Of a DNA stretch of 40,322 nucleotides, positions 9,401-17,047 are shown piece after piece; position 1 is the stretch's first letter, and the number at the start of each line of letters is the position of its first letter. The position numbers and the translations under genes were made by a program. The stretch is from the NCBI GenBank assembly GCA_910586225.1, contig CAJUIL010000035.1:1-40322 (forward strand), read 5' to 3'. The notes below the pieces were generated by a model. That model saw only the letters and a program-made list of their open reading frames with translations. It had not been told where the DNA came from and searched no databases. This DNA is from an uncultured Eubacterium sp. Lineage in GTDB: Bacteria; Bacillota; Clostridia; Lachnospirales; Lachnospiraceae.

Positions 9401-9499
9401 TTGCTCGTTCGCGTAGCAAATGTGGTCCGAATGCGCTTCCAGCCTCCCCTGCGCAAAATACTGTGGATTTTTTACTTGTTCATAATGAAACTCAGCCAT
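6446..9499 (-). CDS. lacZ: Beta-galactosidase, GH2 family
   Basis: At 1017 residues it is nearly the length of E. coli LacZ (1024) and follows the same five-domain plan. It hydrolyses terminal beta-D-galactosides such as lactose in the cytoplasm. The acid/base Glu is E454 in WSCGNESYGG and the nucleophile is E521 in CCEYTHAMGNS, matching E. coli E461 and E537. The sugar-binding region PQFxLxTxxY-like N-terminal block and the C-terminal Bgal_small domain are present. The ATG at 9499 is chosen because AAAGGAGAAGGGG sits just upstream; the open frame runs on to 9571 only through the leader. There is no permease or repressor gene beside it. Control is probably through the promoter-operator at 9548-9593. 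Confidence 0.96.
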   Translation of the reverse strand: MAEFHYEQVKNPQYFAQGRLEAHSDHICYANEQEAAAKSTSLRYSLDGVWKFHYARNYAQTVAGFEQPEYDCRPWADIRVPAHIQMEGYDIPQYANVQYPWDGREEIWTDEIPTEFNPVASYVKYFTLPQGFADGPVYISFQGAESGIAVWLNGQFVGYAEDSFTPSDFDLTPYIKQGENKLAACVFKWTSGSWCEDQDFYRFSGLFRSVFLYTVPSVHIWDLKTEPVVDQDLVHADLKLALKTQGSGSVHVKVFDDAGVLVDASADLSVQTQLSFPVEQPRLWSAEEPYLYDMVLEIFDSSGSLTEIIPQKIGFRRFEMKDGLMCLNGKRIVFKGVNRHEFSSKTGRVVSDEELLKDILTMKRNNINAIRTCHYPDDSRIYHLCDEYGLYMIAENNLESHGSWDSVSRGLDEPGTAVPENHEEWLGAMLDRVNSCYQRDKNHPSILIWSCGNESYGGKVIFEMSELFRRLDPYRLVHYEGVFNDRRYNGSSDMESQMYPSVDAIERFLEEHPDKPFICCEYTHAMGNSCGGMHKYTDLTDTQPRYQGGFIWDYVDQSIAKKDRYGREFQAYGGDFGERPTDYNFSGNGIVYGGERDESPKMQDVKYNYQNISVLFDEDTFTVVNKNLFLNTKEYRCTAILLRNGVEVDKKELETAVEPLSRAQFELPYQDKDDAEYAVTISFTLKRDTLWAKAGHEVAFGQKVFKKPFAWSKSEKPLRVIHGKLNIGVKGEEFDVLFSKLHGGLVSYRYAGKEMIEKIPLPNFWRAPVDNDMGCLAPAQYAQWKIASLYISHKKVAASSSEYHADFEEYPVTVTEGEGTITVAWRYHMPTTPCSECEVSYTVYGDGTIETKLSYDPVKELGDMPEFGMIFKLNADYDRLTWYGLGPTETYADRKEGAKLGIYQNKVRDNMAKYLVPQECGNKMGVRYATVTDARGRGMLFAGDAMNFSALPYTPHELEQAAHDYELPQAHYTVVRAALAQMGVAGDDSWGARVHPQYRIRIDEKKKLTFNFLFKGI

Positions 9500-9547
9500 T
9501 TCCCCTTCTCCTTTCCATAATACCATGTGCCGCAAAAGCGGACACAA

Positions 9548-9593
9548 AAATATCGGTATCAATAAGTACATTTCCCTTATTATACCGATATTT
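9548..9593 (-). promoter_or_regulatory. lacZ promoter with perfect 12-base inverted repeat
   Basis: The minus strand carries TTTACG, a 17-base spacer and TATAAT (9584-9579). A perfect inverted repeat, AAATATCGGTAT / ATACCGATATTT (arms at 9548-9559 and 9582-9593, 22 bases apart), overlaps the -10 with one arm and lies at about +13 to +24 with the other. This is the expected position for a repressor operator. The regulator that binds it is not identifiable in this window. Confidence 0.75.
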
Positions 9594-9625
9594 CCACCTG
9601 CCGTAAAGGCATATCCATTATTTTT

Positions 9626-9814
9626 TTACTTCTCATCAACGATTGTCGTTATGACCGGCTTTCCATCCTTGTCTAACAACGGCGCCATTCCAACCCCGCT
9701 TGTCATATTGGTGGAAGCCAGCAGATAATTTACACCTGTCTGTGTATCGACGATAATCTTACGTACATTGGTTACTCCCTGCGAATAAGTTTCTATAAAA
9801 CGTTCCTTTGCCAT
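9626..9814 (-). CDS. Small DUF6440-type protein
   Basis: The likely start is the ATG at 9814 (62 residues), preceded by AAAGGAG nine bases upstream. The sequence reads RFIETYSQ...VRKIIVDTQTGVNYLLAST...GMAPLLDKDGKPVI. The 'VDxxTGVxYL...PLLDxxGKPV' pattern is that of a widespread small Firmicutes family of unknown function (DUF6440). It is soluble, with no membrane segment. It has its own promoter (9884-9912) and stands between larE and lacZ on the same strand. No role can be assigned. Confidence 0.75.
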   Translation of the reverse strand: MAKERFIETYSQGVTNVRKIIVDTQTGVNYLLASTNMTSGVGMAPLLDKDGKPVITTIVDEK

Positions 9815-9883
9815 GCGTACATACTCCTTTCCCTTTCCTGCATCTGCGGCACGCCTGCCTGCTGTCATTGTCTGTCATAAAAA

Positions 9884-9929
9884 AGTATAATCCATATTCG
9901 TCCAAATGTCAATTATTTCTTACATTTGG
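9884..9929 (-). promoter_or_regulatory. Promoter and inverted repeat of the DUF6440 gene
   Basis: On the minus strand TTGACA (9912-9907), a 17-base spacer and TATACT (9889-9884) make a near-consensus promoter. A perfect 8-base inverted repeat, CCAAATGT / ACATTTGG (9902-9909 and 9922-9929), brackets the -35 and is a candidate operator. Confidence 0.7.
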
Positions 9930-9940
9930 TTTCATACTTC

Positions 9941-10735
9941 TTACACCTCATTCATGCTGCCCGTTCGATAACCAGCAAGATCCATCGCCACATAGGAAAA
10001 GCCATACGACCGAAAGCGGGCGATCACTTGTTCCCGTACTTCTTCCTGCATCAGCCTTTCAAACTCCTGCGGCATCACCTCGATCCGGGCCAGCTTCCCA
10101 TGGATACGCACACGCATCTGATGAAACCCAAGCTGCAGCAACAGCTGTTCCGCCTGCTCTACCATTGCAAGCCGTTCTTCGGTAATCGGCTCGCCATAGA
10201 CAAAACGTGATGCAAGGCACGCATAGGACGGCTTTTCCCACGTCGCAAGACCCATCTGCTTTGATAATTCCCGGATTTCCGCCTTGGAAAGACGCGCCTC
10301 CAAAAGCGGGCTGCAAATCCCAAGCTCCGCGACTGCCTGCCTTCCGGGACGGTAATCTCCTTGGTCATCCATATTGGAGCCCTCAGCTACACAATCAATG
10401 TGCTGCTGCTCTGCAGCGGCAAGTATCGCACGCATCATAGCGTGCTTGCAAAGATAACAGCGATTGCGCGGATTACACGCAAAGCCTTCGATGGTAAACG
10501 GGTCAACGGTGCATACGATCTGACGGATACCGTACGTATCGCAAAACGCCCGTGCCTCGTCCGCTTCCCGTGACGGGAACACAGGCGCGTGTACAGTGAC
10601 CGCCAGTACACGGCTGCCAAGCACATCATGCGCTGCCTTTAATAAAAATGCTGAATCCACTCCGCCGGAAAAGGCAATCGCCAAAGAATCAAATTGAGCA
10701 AGGTATCGATTAAGCTGGTCTGATTTTTCATTCAT
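9941..10735 (-). CDS. larE: LarE-type ATP-dependent sulfur transferase
   Basis: This 264-residue protein has an ATP-pyrophosphatase PP-loop, SGGVDS (residues 23-28), then the C-x2-C element RCYLCK (92-97) and the motif ACLASRF with Cys173. LarE activates and sulfurates the nicotinic-acid-derived precursor of the nickel-pincer cofactor of lactate racemase. In Lactiplantibacillus plantarum LarE gives up the sulfur of the cysteine in this same ACLASR motif. Its start lies five bases after the trxB stop, so the two form an operon. LarA, LarB and LarC are not in the window, so the target enzyme here is open. A related PP-loop function is possible. Confidence 0.85.
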   Translation of the reverse strand: MNEKSDQLNRYLAQFDSLAIAFSGGVDSAFLLKAAHDVLGSRVLAVTVHAPVFPSREADEARAFCDTYGIRQIVCTVDPFTIEGFACNPRNRCYLCKHAMMRAILAAAEQQHIDCVAEGSNMDDQGDYRPGRQAVAELGICSPLLEARLSKAEIRELSKQMGLATWEKPSYACLASRFVYGEPITEERLAMVEQAEQLLLQLGFHQMRVRIHGKLARIEVMPQEFERLMQEEVREQVIARFRSYGFSYVAMDLAGYRTGSMNEV

Positions 10736-10740
10736 TCGGA

Positions 10741-11661
10741 TCAGGTGTACTCCTTTTTTATATAGTCCGCTGCAGAAACCGCCGCATTCGCCCCATCTGA
10801 AACGGCTGTCACAAGCTGCCGCAGCGCCTTTGTGCGCACGTCTCCGGCCACAAAAAATCCCGGCGCTGACGTAACGCCTGTCTCATCGGCTACTACATAT
10901 CCGGTATCGTCCAGCTCCACAACGCCCCGCAGCTGTTCGGTCTGCGGCTGCATACCAACCGCGACAAACGTCCCGTTTACCGGGATCGACCTGCCGTCCT
11001 TAAGCTCCAGCGCCGTTACGGTCTGCTCACCTACGATCTTGTGCGGCACCGCACTTGTCAGTATTTCCACATTTTCCTTTTCCTGAAGCTTTTGCACTGT
11101 AGCGGCAGAACCACGAAACTCATCCCTGCGGTGTATCAAATATACCTTATCGCATAGATCCGACAAATACAGCGCATCGCCAAGCGCCGTATCTCCGCCG
11201 CCGATGACGGCTGTCTCCTTTCCGCGGTAAAAGGCTCCGTCGCACACCGCGCAATAAGAGACGCCTTTTCCGGCAAATTCCGCTTCCCCGTCTACTCCAA
11301 GGCGGCGGTGTGACGCCCCTGCACAGTAAATTACTGTTTTCGCCCGAAGTATTTTATCACCGTCCAAATGAACGTTCCAGCAATCCGTTTCTTTTGTAAA
11401 CGCTTCTGCCGTACCCTCCTGGATCTCCACAGCAAGCTGCTCGGCGTGATCTAAAAACGCTTCGCCAAGGTCGTAGCCGTTCATCCCCGGCATTCCAAGA
11501 TAATTATCCACTTGGTCGGTTTCTGCAATCTGCCCGGTACCCCGGTAATTCCTTTCCAGCACAAGCACGCTTAAATTAGCGCGTTTTGCATAAACCGCCG
11601 CGCTCAGACCCGCAGGGCCGCTGCCGATAATGAGTACGTCCAGCAATTCCTTTTCGTCCAT
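10741..11661 (-). CDS. trxB: Thioredoxin reductase (NADPH-dependent, FAD)
   Basis: The start at the ATG at 11661 (306 residues) follows AAAGGAATAAG; the frame is open further upstream but the promoter lies there. The FAD-binding GSGPAGLS is at residues 13-20, the redox-active pair CAVC at 137-140, and the NAD(P)H-binding GGGDTALG just after it. FAD-contacting GMQPQTEQL and VAGDVR motifs follow near the C terminus. It reduces thioredoxin using NADPH in the cytoplasm. It is the first gene of the trxB-larE operon and has a good promoter at 11704-11732. An NADH- or ferredoxin-dependent variant cannot be ruled out from motifs alone. Confidence 0.94.
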   Translation of the reverse strand: MDEKELLDVLIIGSGPAGLSAAVYAKRANLSVLVLERNYRGTGQIAETDQVDNYLGMPGMNGYDLGEAFLDHAEQLAVEIQEGTAEAFTKETDCWNVHLDGDKILRAKTVIYCAGASHRRLGVDGEAEFAGKGVSYCAVCDGAFYRGKETAVIGGGDTALGDALYLSDLCDKVYLIHRRDEFRGSAATVQKLQEKENVEILTSAVPHKIVGEQTVTALELKDGRSIPVNGTFVAVGMQPQTEQLRGVVELDDTGYVVADETGVTSAPGFFVAGDVRTKALRQLVTAVSDGANAAVSAADYIKKEYT

Positions 11662-11703
11662 TGATCTTATTCCTTTCTTTATTTCCAACTTTGCTTCTGA
11701 CCT

Positions 11704-11732
11704 ATTATAACAACAGCAGCCCGTTTCTACAA
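11704..11732 (-). promoter_or_regulatory. trxB-larE promoter
   Basis: On the minus strand TTGTAG (11732-11727), a 17-base spacer and TATAAT (11709-11704) lie about 43 bases before the trxB start. Confidence 0.7.
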
Positions 11733-11746
11733 CTATTTTTTCCAGA

Positions 11747-14416
11747 TTACGATTGCCCTTCCCGCAGACGCTCCACGATCGTCTGCCTAGACGCCCTGCG
11801 GTAGCTCCAAAGAGGCAGCAGCACCCCAAGCGCCGCAAACAGCGGAACGACCAATAAAATAGGAACTACTGTATAGCGGTATGTGAAAAACCAGAAAATA
11901 CTCCCCATCGCATTGTCAAATACAGGCGCCATAAGAAAACTGATCACAAGCGATACGCCCACCGCAGACACCCCATAGAGCTGCCCTTCCCAGATCAGCA
12001 TCTTCTTTAGCTGCCCTCCGGTCATGCCGATAGACTGGAGCATTGCAAACTCCCGCCTTCTGGAATGGATGGATGTCAGCTCCGCGTTAAAGAAGTTCAA
12101 AACACCGATCAGTCCTATGATAAAGCTGAGTGCGCTTCCCATCAGCAGAAATGTACCGCGGAACCTTTTAAAATTATCCACGTATTTCTGTTTGGATTCA
12201 AAATCCAAATTCGGATTGCTCGTATACGTATAATCCTCCAAAAAAGCCTGCATCGATACATTGGTATCCTGCGTAGTATTAAACAGATAGACCATAACAT
12301 CCGAAATATGGCTGTCTGTCAGGAAGTTCTGCGCATTCATTACAAACGCGGAGCGTCCAAAATAACGATAGCTCATCGCGTGCTTTATCGTCACACAAGC
12401 TGCCACCTCATACGTAATATCCTGGCCCCGTATTTCCTTTATCTCATACGGGCGGTCAACGTTGCTAAGGATCTCTTCTTTTGTAACCGTCTCTCCCGTT
12501 TCAGCGTCAACAAATTCCATCTCGTACACATAATGCAGCGTGACCGTATCTCCGACCTTTGCCCACTGGTATCCTTCCAGAGGTTCGCCATAATCATCGA
12601 CCTCATAAACTGCTGCAACCGCACGCTTTTTCTCATCATATACATCCGACAGATCCCCATCGATCACCTTGAGCTGGCTCAGCGGATAGTCCTCCATGCC
12701 ATAAATACTCGCACCCTGGGAAATCCTGCCTGAAGCGTCCGGTTCACTGTCCGCAAGCATCTGCGTGATGTCATCTTCGCTCATTCCCCACATCGCATAC
12801 TTCTTTTTGACTGCCTCAACCGGCTCGTATACCTTAATCCCGCCGCGATGCCCATAGATACGCCCGTCTTCAGTGATCTGCCCTGCCTGCTTTATCCTAT
12901 CAATATCCTCCTGCGGCACGGACGGCATATCAAACTCCAGCGCATTGATACTGGTCTGAAAATAAGCAGCATCCCCTACAACAAAGTCAGAAACGACCCA
13001 TTTGCTCAGATATTTATCCATATCAAAGCCCTGCGCAAACAGATACGTAAGCTGCAGCAATACAACCGACAGCGTCATCGACACTACTACGAGCACTGTT
13101 TTTTTCTTACTCCTGCCCAAGTTTGCCCATGCCATACGGAATGGTTTTCCGTTCGCACGGCCTTTTTTACGCTTTCTTGCGCCCGACGCTGCATCCGTAT
13201 AACGCATAGCCTCTACTGGAGATACCTTTGCCGCTGCTCTGCCCGGCTTTGCACAAGAAATCAAAACCGTCGCAACCGAAAACATAGTTGCCGCAAGGAA
13301 AAACCATGGGCTCATGATCTGCTCCGTTTTTCCTACTGCCAAATTCTGCAAGACAAACGGAGCCAGCACGGTCCCCACCAGACTTCCGGCCAGCAGCCCG
13401 ACTGGTATTCCGACTGCAGACAAAAGCAACGCCTGTCTGCGTATCATACGCCGTATCTGCCTTCCAGTCGTCCCGATCGTTTTTAGCAGCCCATAAAAAC
13501 GGATATCTGCACTGACCGATATGTGAAAAATATTATAAATGATCAGGTATCCGGTAAAAATGATCAGAATCAGCATCCCCACAAGCTCTATCACTGTTTC
13601 CGGATCTGCGTTCGCTGACAGCTGCGCGCCTGCATACGCCCAGTTTACACCAATCGCAATATAATTATCCTTATTGTGTTCCTCTGACTGGTAGCCATGT
13701 CTTTGCAGTATTTTTTTCAGATCCTCTCCGATATGCATACTGCTGTCCAGCATGACATCCAGCGACCACTTCCCGTCTGTAGACTCTGGCCCCAGATATT
13801 CGCTGAGCATCTCCACTACGTAAGATTTGGGCAGGACTGCCATGTTTGCAGAAATCGCTGGATCATACTCCCACCAGCCGCTTAGTAAAAACGTATCCGT
13901 AATTTCTGTTTTCTTCTCACCATCTATTTCATAGGTCAATGTCACCTCTGCCCCGATCTTTGGCTCTACGCCTGCACATTGCAAGATCTTCGTATCGCAG
14001 GCGATTTCCTTTGTGCCCTCCTTTGGCACCGCTCCATGCTCCGGCTCACAAAAGCACCTTTCTAAATAATTCGGCTCCATATAAGACAGCTCCGCGTGTG
14101 TTTTGCGGAATTTTTCTCCGGATGCCATCCCAAGGAGCAGCCGTCCGCCAGGCTTCCTGACCATCGGATCCTGCTCTAAGATCTCTTTTTCCTCAAGGGT
14201 AAGATCTTTGAAACCGCCATGCCCGGTACTTCCAACCTGACGGAACGTTTCCTGCTGGAATGTGTACAGCATTGTTCCCGTGATCGTAAAAATCGCCATA
14301 AACATCATCGTCGTAAGCGCGATTGCAAGCATCGCGATCATATTGCGCACCCTGTTTGCCTTCAGGCTGTTTTTCGAAAGCTTTCTTATAGCCTTTTGAT
14401 TTTTTACCCGTATCAT
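11747..14416 (-). CDS. ABC transporter permease, FtsX/MacB type, two large external domains
   Basis: This 889-residue protein has a first membrane segment at about 22-52, then an extracellular domain of about 210 residues. Three segments (about 275-400) carry an FtsX core ('GLLKTIGTTGRQIRRM'). A fifth segment (about 440-465) is followed by a second external domain of about 280 residues. A second FtsX core then follows ('FAMLQSIGMTGGQLKKM') and ends in paired segments. Permeases of this class move peptides or lipoproteins, or act by mechanotransmission, rather than importing sugars. Its start overlaps the stop of the ATPase gene by four bases (ATGA) and follows AGGAGG. With the upstream RR and HK it forms a BceRS-BceAB-like sensing and export module, but it is much longer than BceB (about 650). 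The substrate is unknown. Confidence 0.88.
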   Translation of the reverse strand: MIRVKNQKAIRKLSKNSLKANRVRNMIAMLAIALTTMMFMAIFTITGTMLYTFQQETFRQVGSTGHGGFKDLTLEEKEILEQDPMVRKPGGRLLLGMASGEKFRKTHAELSYMEPNYLERCFCEPEHGAVPKEGTKEIACDTKILQCAGVEPKIGAEVTLTYEIDGEKKTEITDTFLLSGWWEYDPAISANMAVLPKSYVVEMLSEYLGPESTDGKWSLDVMLDSSMHIGEDLKKILQRHGYQSEEHNKDNYIAIGVNWAYAGAQLSANADPETVIELVGMLILIIFTGYLIIYNIFHISVSADIRFYGLLKTIGTTGRQIRRMIRRQALLLSAVGIPVGLLAGSLVGTVLAPFVLQNLAVGKTEQIMSPWFFLAATMFSVATVLISCAKPGRAAAKVSPVEAMRYTDAASGARKRKKGRANGKPFRMAWANLGRSKKKTVLVVVSMTLSVVLLQLTYLFAQGFDMDKYLSKWVVSDFVVGDAAYFQTSINALEFDMPSVPQEDIDRIKQAGQITEDGRIYGHRGGIKVYEPVEAVKKKYAMWGMSEDDITQMLADSEPDASGRISQGASIYGMEDYPLSQLKVIDGDLSDVYDEKKRAVAAVYEVDDYGEPLEGYQWAKVGDTVTLHYVYEMEFVDAETGETVTKEEILSNVDRPYEIKEIRGQDITYEVAACVTIKHAMSYRYFGRSAFVMNAQNFLTDSHISDVMVYLFNTTQDTNVSMQAFLEDYTYTSNPNLDFESKQKYVDNFKRFRGTFLLMGSALSFIIGLIGVLNFFNAELTSIHSRRREFAMLQSIGMTGGQLKKMLIWEGQLYGVSAVGVSLVISFLMAPVFDNAMGSIFWFFTYRYTVVPILLVVPLFAALGVLLPLWSYRRASRQTIVERLREGQS

Positions 14417-15090
14417 GCCTGCCCACCTCCTAAAATGCTGCCATCCTCAATGCGGATGATGCGGTCGGCAAGCTGTGCGATTTCTTCGTTGTGCGTGATC
14501 ATCACGATCGTCTGGCCAAGCTTTTGACTCGTGACCTTTAAAAGTCCCATGACATCCTGACTCGTACGGCTGTCCAGATTCCCCGTCGGCTCGTCGGCCA
14601 AAATGATCGCAGGCTTTGTAGCCAGCGCGCGTGCGATCGCTGCTCTCTGCTGCTGCCCGCCGGACAGACTGTTCGGCAGACTATCCAGCTTGCTTTCAAT
14701 GCCAAGCGCACGGACAAGCTGGCTGATATATTTCTGGTTCGGCTCATTGCCGTCCAGCTGGATCGGAAGCACAATATTGTCATAGACGTTTAATACCGGA
14801 ACGAGATTATAGCTTTGGAAAATAAATCCAATCTTACGGCGGCGAAAAATCGTCAGCTCCTCATCTTTTAAAGCAAATATCGCCTTGCCGTCCACAAAAA
14901 CCTCTCCGGACGTCGGACGGTCCAGACCGCCCAGCATATGCAGCAGCGTCGATTTGCCGCTGCCGGATGTGCCTACGATAGCTGCAAACTCGCCCTTTTC
15001 CACGGTCAGGCTGACCTGACGCAGCGCGTGGACTGCCGTTTCGCCCTTTCCGTATACCTTTTTCAGGTTTCTTGTTTCTAAAATTGTCAC
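14413..15090 (-). CDS. ABC transporter ATP-binding protein, LolD/MacB type
   Basis: I choose the GTG at 15090 (225 residues) because AGGAGG lies eight bases upstream; an ATG at 15120 lies before that site. Walker A is GTSGSGKST, the Q-loop is FQSYNLVPVL, the signature is LSGGQQQR and Walker B is IILADEP with the following H-loop MITHNEE. This pattern is typical of the MacB/LolD/BceA family that pairs with FtsX-like permeases. It powers the permease encoded immediately downstream, with which it overlaps by four bases. It follows the response regulator by 117 bases. Confidence 0.95.
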   Translation of the reverse strand: MTILETRNLKKVYGKGETAVHALRQVSLTVEKGEFAAIVGTSGSGKSTLLHMLGGLDRPTSGEVFVDGKAIFALKDEELTIFRRRKIGFIFQSYNLVPVLNVYDNIVLPIQLDGNEPNQKYISQLVRALGIESKLDSLPNSLSGGQQQRAAIARALATKPAIILADEPTGNLDSRTSQDVMGLLKVTSQKLGQTIVMITHNEEIAQLADRIIRIEDGSILGGGQA

Positions 15091-15207
15091 TTTTATGCCC
15101 TCCTGTCTATATGACCCCACAGCGGCTCGCTAAGCCGCCGGCCTTTTTCTACCATACAGACTATAGCATACAAATCTTTCCACAAGCTTTCCATACGGCA
15201 CATAAAT

Positions 15208-15903
15208 CTAACAGTTTTGAAAGCTTTGGGACACATCCCAGACATACCCGATCCCATAAACCGTCTTAATATACTGCGGCTTTGATGGATCATCCTCCAG
15301 CTTGCCGCGCAGACGGCGCACCGTAACCGAAAGCGCGTTTTCGTCGACATACTCTGCGCCGTCTGTCCAGATCCGGTCCACAAGTACGGCGCGTTCCATT
15401 GTAATACCCGGATGAGCGGTAAGCATTTTCAGCAGCTTTTGTTCCGTCTTGCTTAGCTCCAGCTCCGTATCACCTTTATAAAATTTCATTTCAGAAAAAT
15501 CGAACGTAAACACACCCAGATGGACAGACTCTTCCTTTTTTACCTCCTGCCGGCGCAGCTGCGTATGCACCCTTGCACGCAGCACCGCCAGACTAAATGG
15601 CTTTGTCACATAATCGTCCGCGCCCAATTCCAATCCGGCTACAATGTCCGTTTCCATATCATTCGCCGTCAGGACGATCACTGGAACGGACGAAACAGCC
15701 CGGATCTCCTGTAAAAGCTCCATGCCATTCCCATCCGGCAGGTTTAGATCCAAAATAACCAGCTCGCAGCTCTCCCTGCGAAAGCACTCCCGCGCTTCCT
15801 GCAGCGTCCCGCACGGAAAAAAGGACAGATCATCTGCGCGCAGCGCAATACAGATGCCATTGCAAAGCGCCTTATCGTCCTCCACTACAACAATCCTTTT
15901 CAT
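15208..15903 (-). CDS. OmpR/PhoB-family response regulator
   Basis: The start is the ATG at 15903, which overlaps the stop of the histidine kinase gene (TGATG); a GTG one codon earlier is possible. The 231-residue protein has a receiver domain with acidic pocket EDD, phospho-acceptor Asp in LVILDLNLPDGNG, Thr in VLTAND and Lys in YVTKPFS. The C-terminal winged helix carries the TEQKLLKML, VDRIWTDG and VDENALSVTVRRLRGKL blocks. It is phosphorylated by the adjacent kinase and probably controls the ABC transporter genes downstream. Confidence 0.95.
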   Translation of the reverse strand: MKRIVVVEDDKALCNGICIALRADDLSFFPCGTLQEARECFRRESCELVILDLNLPDGNGMELLQEIRAVSSVPVIVLTANDMETDIVAGLELGADDYVTKPFSLAVLRARVHTQLRRQEVKKEESVHLGVFTFDFSEMKFYKGDTELELSKTEQKLLKMLTAHPGITMERAVLVDRIWTDGAEYVDENALSVTVRRLRGKLEDDPSKPQYIKTVYGIGYVWDVSQSFQNC

Positions 15904-16853
15904 CACACGCCCCCTTCTATTCGGAAAACTTCCTTCCCGCTTGGAAGATAAATATAAAACGTACTTCCCCTCCCCACCTCGGACTCTACTTTGATATAGC
16001 CGTTTTCATCCGCAATGATCTGTCTTGCCAGATACAGCCCAATACCTGCCCCTTCCTCTGCGCTGGCATCGCTTCCCCGGTAAAACCGCTTGAAAATCCT
16101 TGGCGTATCCGCCTCTGGAATGCCAATGCCTGTGTCTGTAACCGCGATCCGCACAAACATCTCTGTAAGCGTTACCGATATACGGATCGCTCCGCCAGGC
16201 GGCGTATATTTTACTGCGTTGTCCACAATATTATAAATGGCCTCCACCGTCCACTTCCGGTCAAAATACGCAGCCGCCCCGTTATCCGGCGCAGTCTCCA
16301 CCGTCTGCCCCTTCGCCCTCGCCTTCGCCGCAATTTGGCTGACCAGCTCCGCCAGCATCGGCGCGACAGGCCCCCATTGCGGATGCAGAACAATCATCCC
16401 TGTTTCCAGCCGTGAAGCTTTCACAAGAGAGCTAATAAAAAAATTCAATTTCTGCGCCTGGCGGCTTAATTCCTCTACAAACACCAATTCTTCATCCGCC
16501 GCTTCCTTCTCTTCCAGCCTTTCCTGCAACATCTGCGCATACAGCAGCAGATTCGCAACCGGGGTCTTTGTCTGATGAGAAATATCTGCGATCAACTGTT
16601 TGACCTTCTCCTTTTCCTCGTTCCGCTTTTTGGCAAATACCTCAGAAACGGCCACATAATGCGCCAGCCTTGTCTCTACGGCGGAAAGCATACTTTCATC
16701 GTATACCTCCTCCTGAAAGCTGCCGTCTGCCGCTGCTTCCAGCATAGCGTTCATATGTTCCATGATCCTTCGCATCCGTCTGCGCGTCTGCCAGAACAAG
16801 AGCAGCGCGGCTGCAAACAAAAGTACAGACAGAAAGCATAAATATAATTCCAT
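15903..16853 (-). CDS. Sensor histidine kinase with a single membrane segment
   Basis: This 316-residue kinase has one membrane segment at residues 3-21 and no extracellular domain. The DHp helix has the phospho-acceptor His in DISHQTKTPVANLL. The ATPase domain shows the N box YNIVDNAVKYTP, G1 VTDTGIGIPE, F box IFKRFYR and G2 GAGIGLYLAR. Having no sensor of its own, it probably receives its signal through the neighbouring large permease, as known for Bce-type systems (inference). Unlike BceS, which has two membrane segments, only one is seen here. It starts an operon with the RR, ATPase and permease. Confidence 0.93.
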   Translation of the reverse strand: MELYLCFLSVLLFAAALLLFWQTRRRMRRIMEHMNAMLEAAADGSFQEEVYDESMLSAVETRLAHYVAVSEVFAKKRNEEKEKVKQLIADISHQTKTPVANLLLYAQMLQERLEEKEAADEELVFVEELSRQAQKLNFFISSLVKASRLETGMIVLHPQWGPVAPMLAELVSQIAAKARAKGQTVETAPDNGAAAYFDRKWTVEAIYNIVDNAVKYTPPGGAIRISVTLTEMFVRIAVTDTGIGIPEADTPRIFKRFYRGSDASAEEGAGIGLYLARQIIADENGYIKVESEVGRGSTFYIYLPSGKEVFRIEGGV

Positions 16854-16994
16854 AGACCTAGCGCTCCTTTTCTTACTTTTCGACGTTCAACCTCTTGATA
16901 CCAACTCTTTCCTTCTCATGATCCATCTTTTTTATTGTGTCGTATTTCGCTCTTTTTGTTACAAATATACCACTGATCAAAATAGAAGTCAGTG

Positions 16995-17038
16995 GTAAAA
17001 GGCAGCTGTCCCGCTTTCACGAAACAGCTGCCTTTTAC
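16995..17038 (-). terminator. Terminator of the chemotaxis receptor gene
   Basis: A perfect 15-base inverted repeat, GTAAAAGGCAGCTGT / ACAGCTGCCTTTTAC (16995-17009 and 17024-17038), lies ten bases after the receptor stop codon. The T-run on the minus strand is short (TTTT). Confidence 0.75.
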
Positions 17039-17047
17039 TTTTATGTT

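Noticed and set aside
12065..12733. 222-codon open frame on the plus strand
   Set aside because: It lies wholly antisense to the ABC permease, has no ribosome site and reads as low-quality sequence rich in Ile, His and Arg.
12848..13486. 212-codon open frame on the plus strand
   Set aside because: It is also antisense to the permease coding sequence; composition and lack of any motif mark it as a shadow.
15121..15150. Small GC-rich hairpin before the ABC ATPase gene
   Set aside because: It has a 6-base stem; on the minus strand it has no T-run, so it is not a terminator for the upstream response regulator.
16854..16990. Promoter of the HK-RR-ABC operon
   Set aside because: A TATATT with a preceding TGG occurs, but no convincing -35 or spacing to the gene start supports it.
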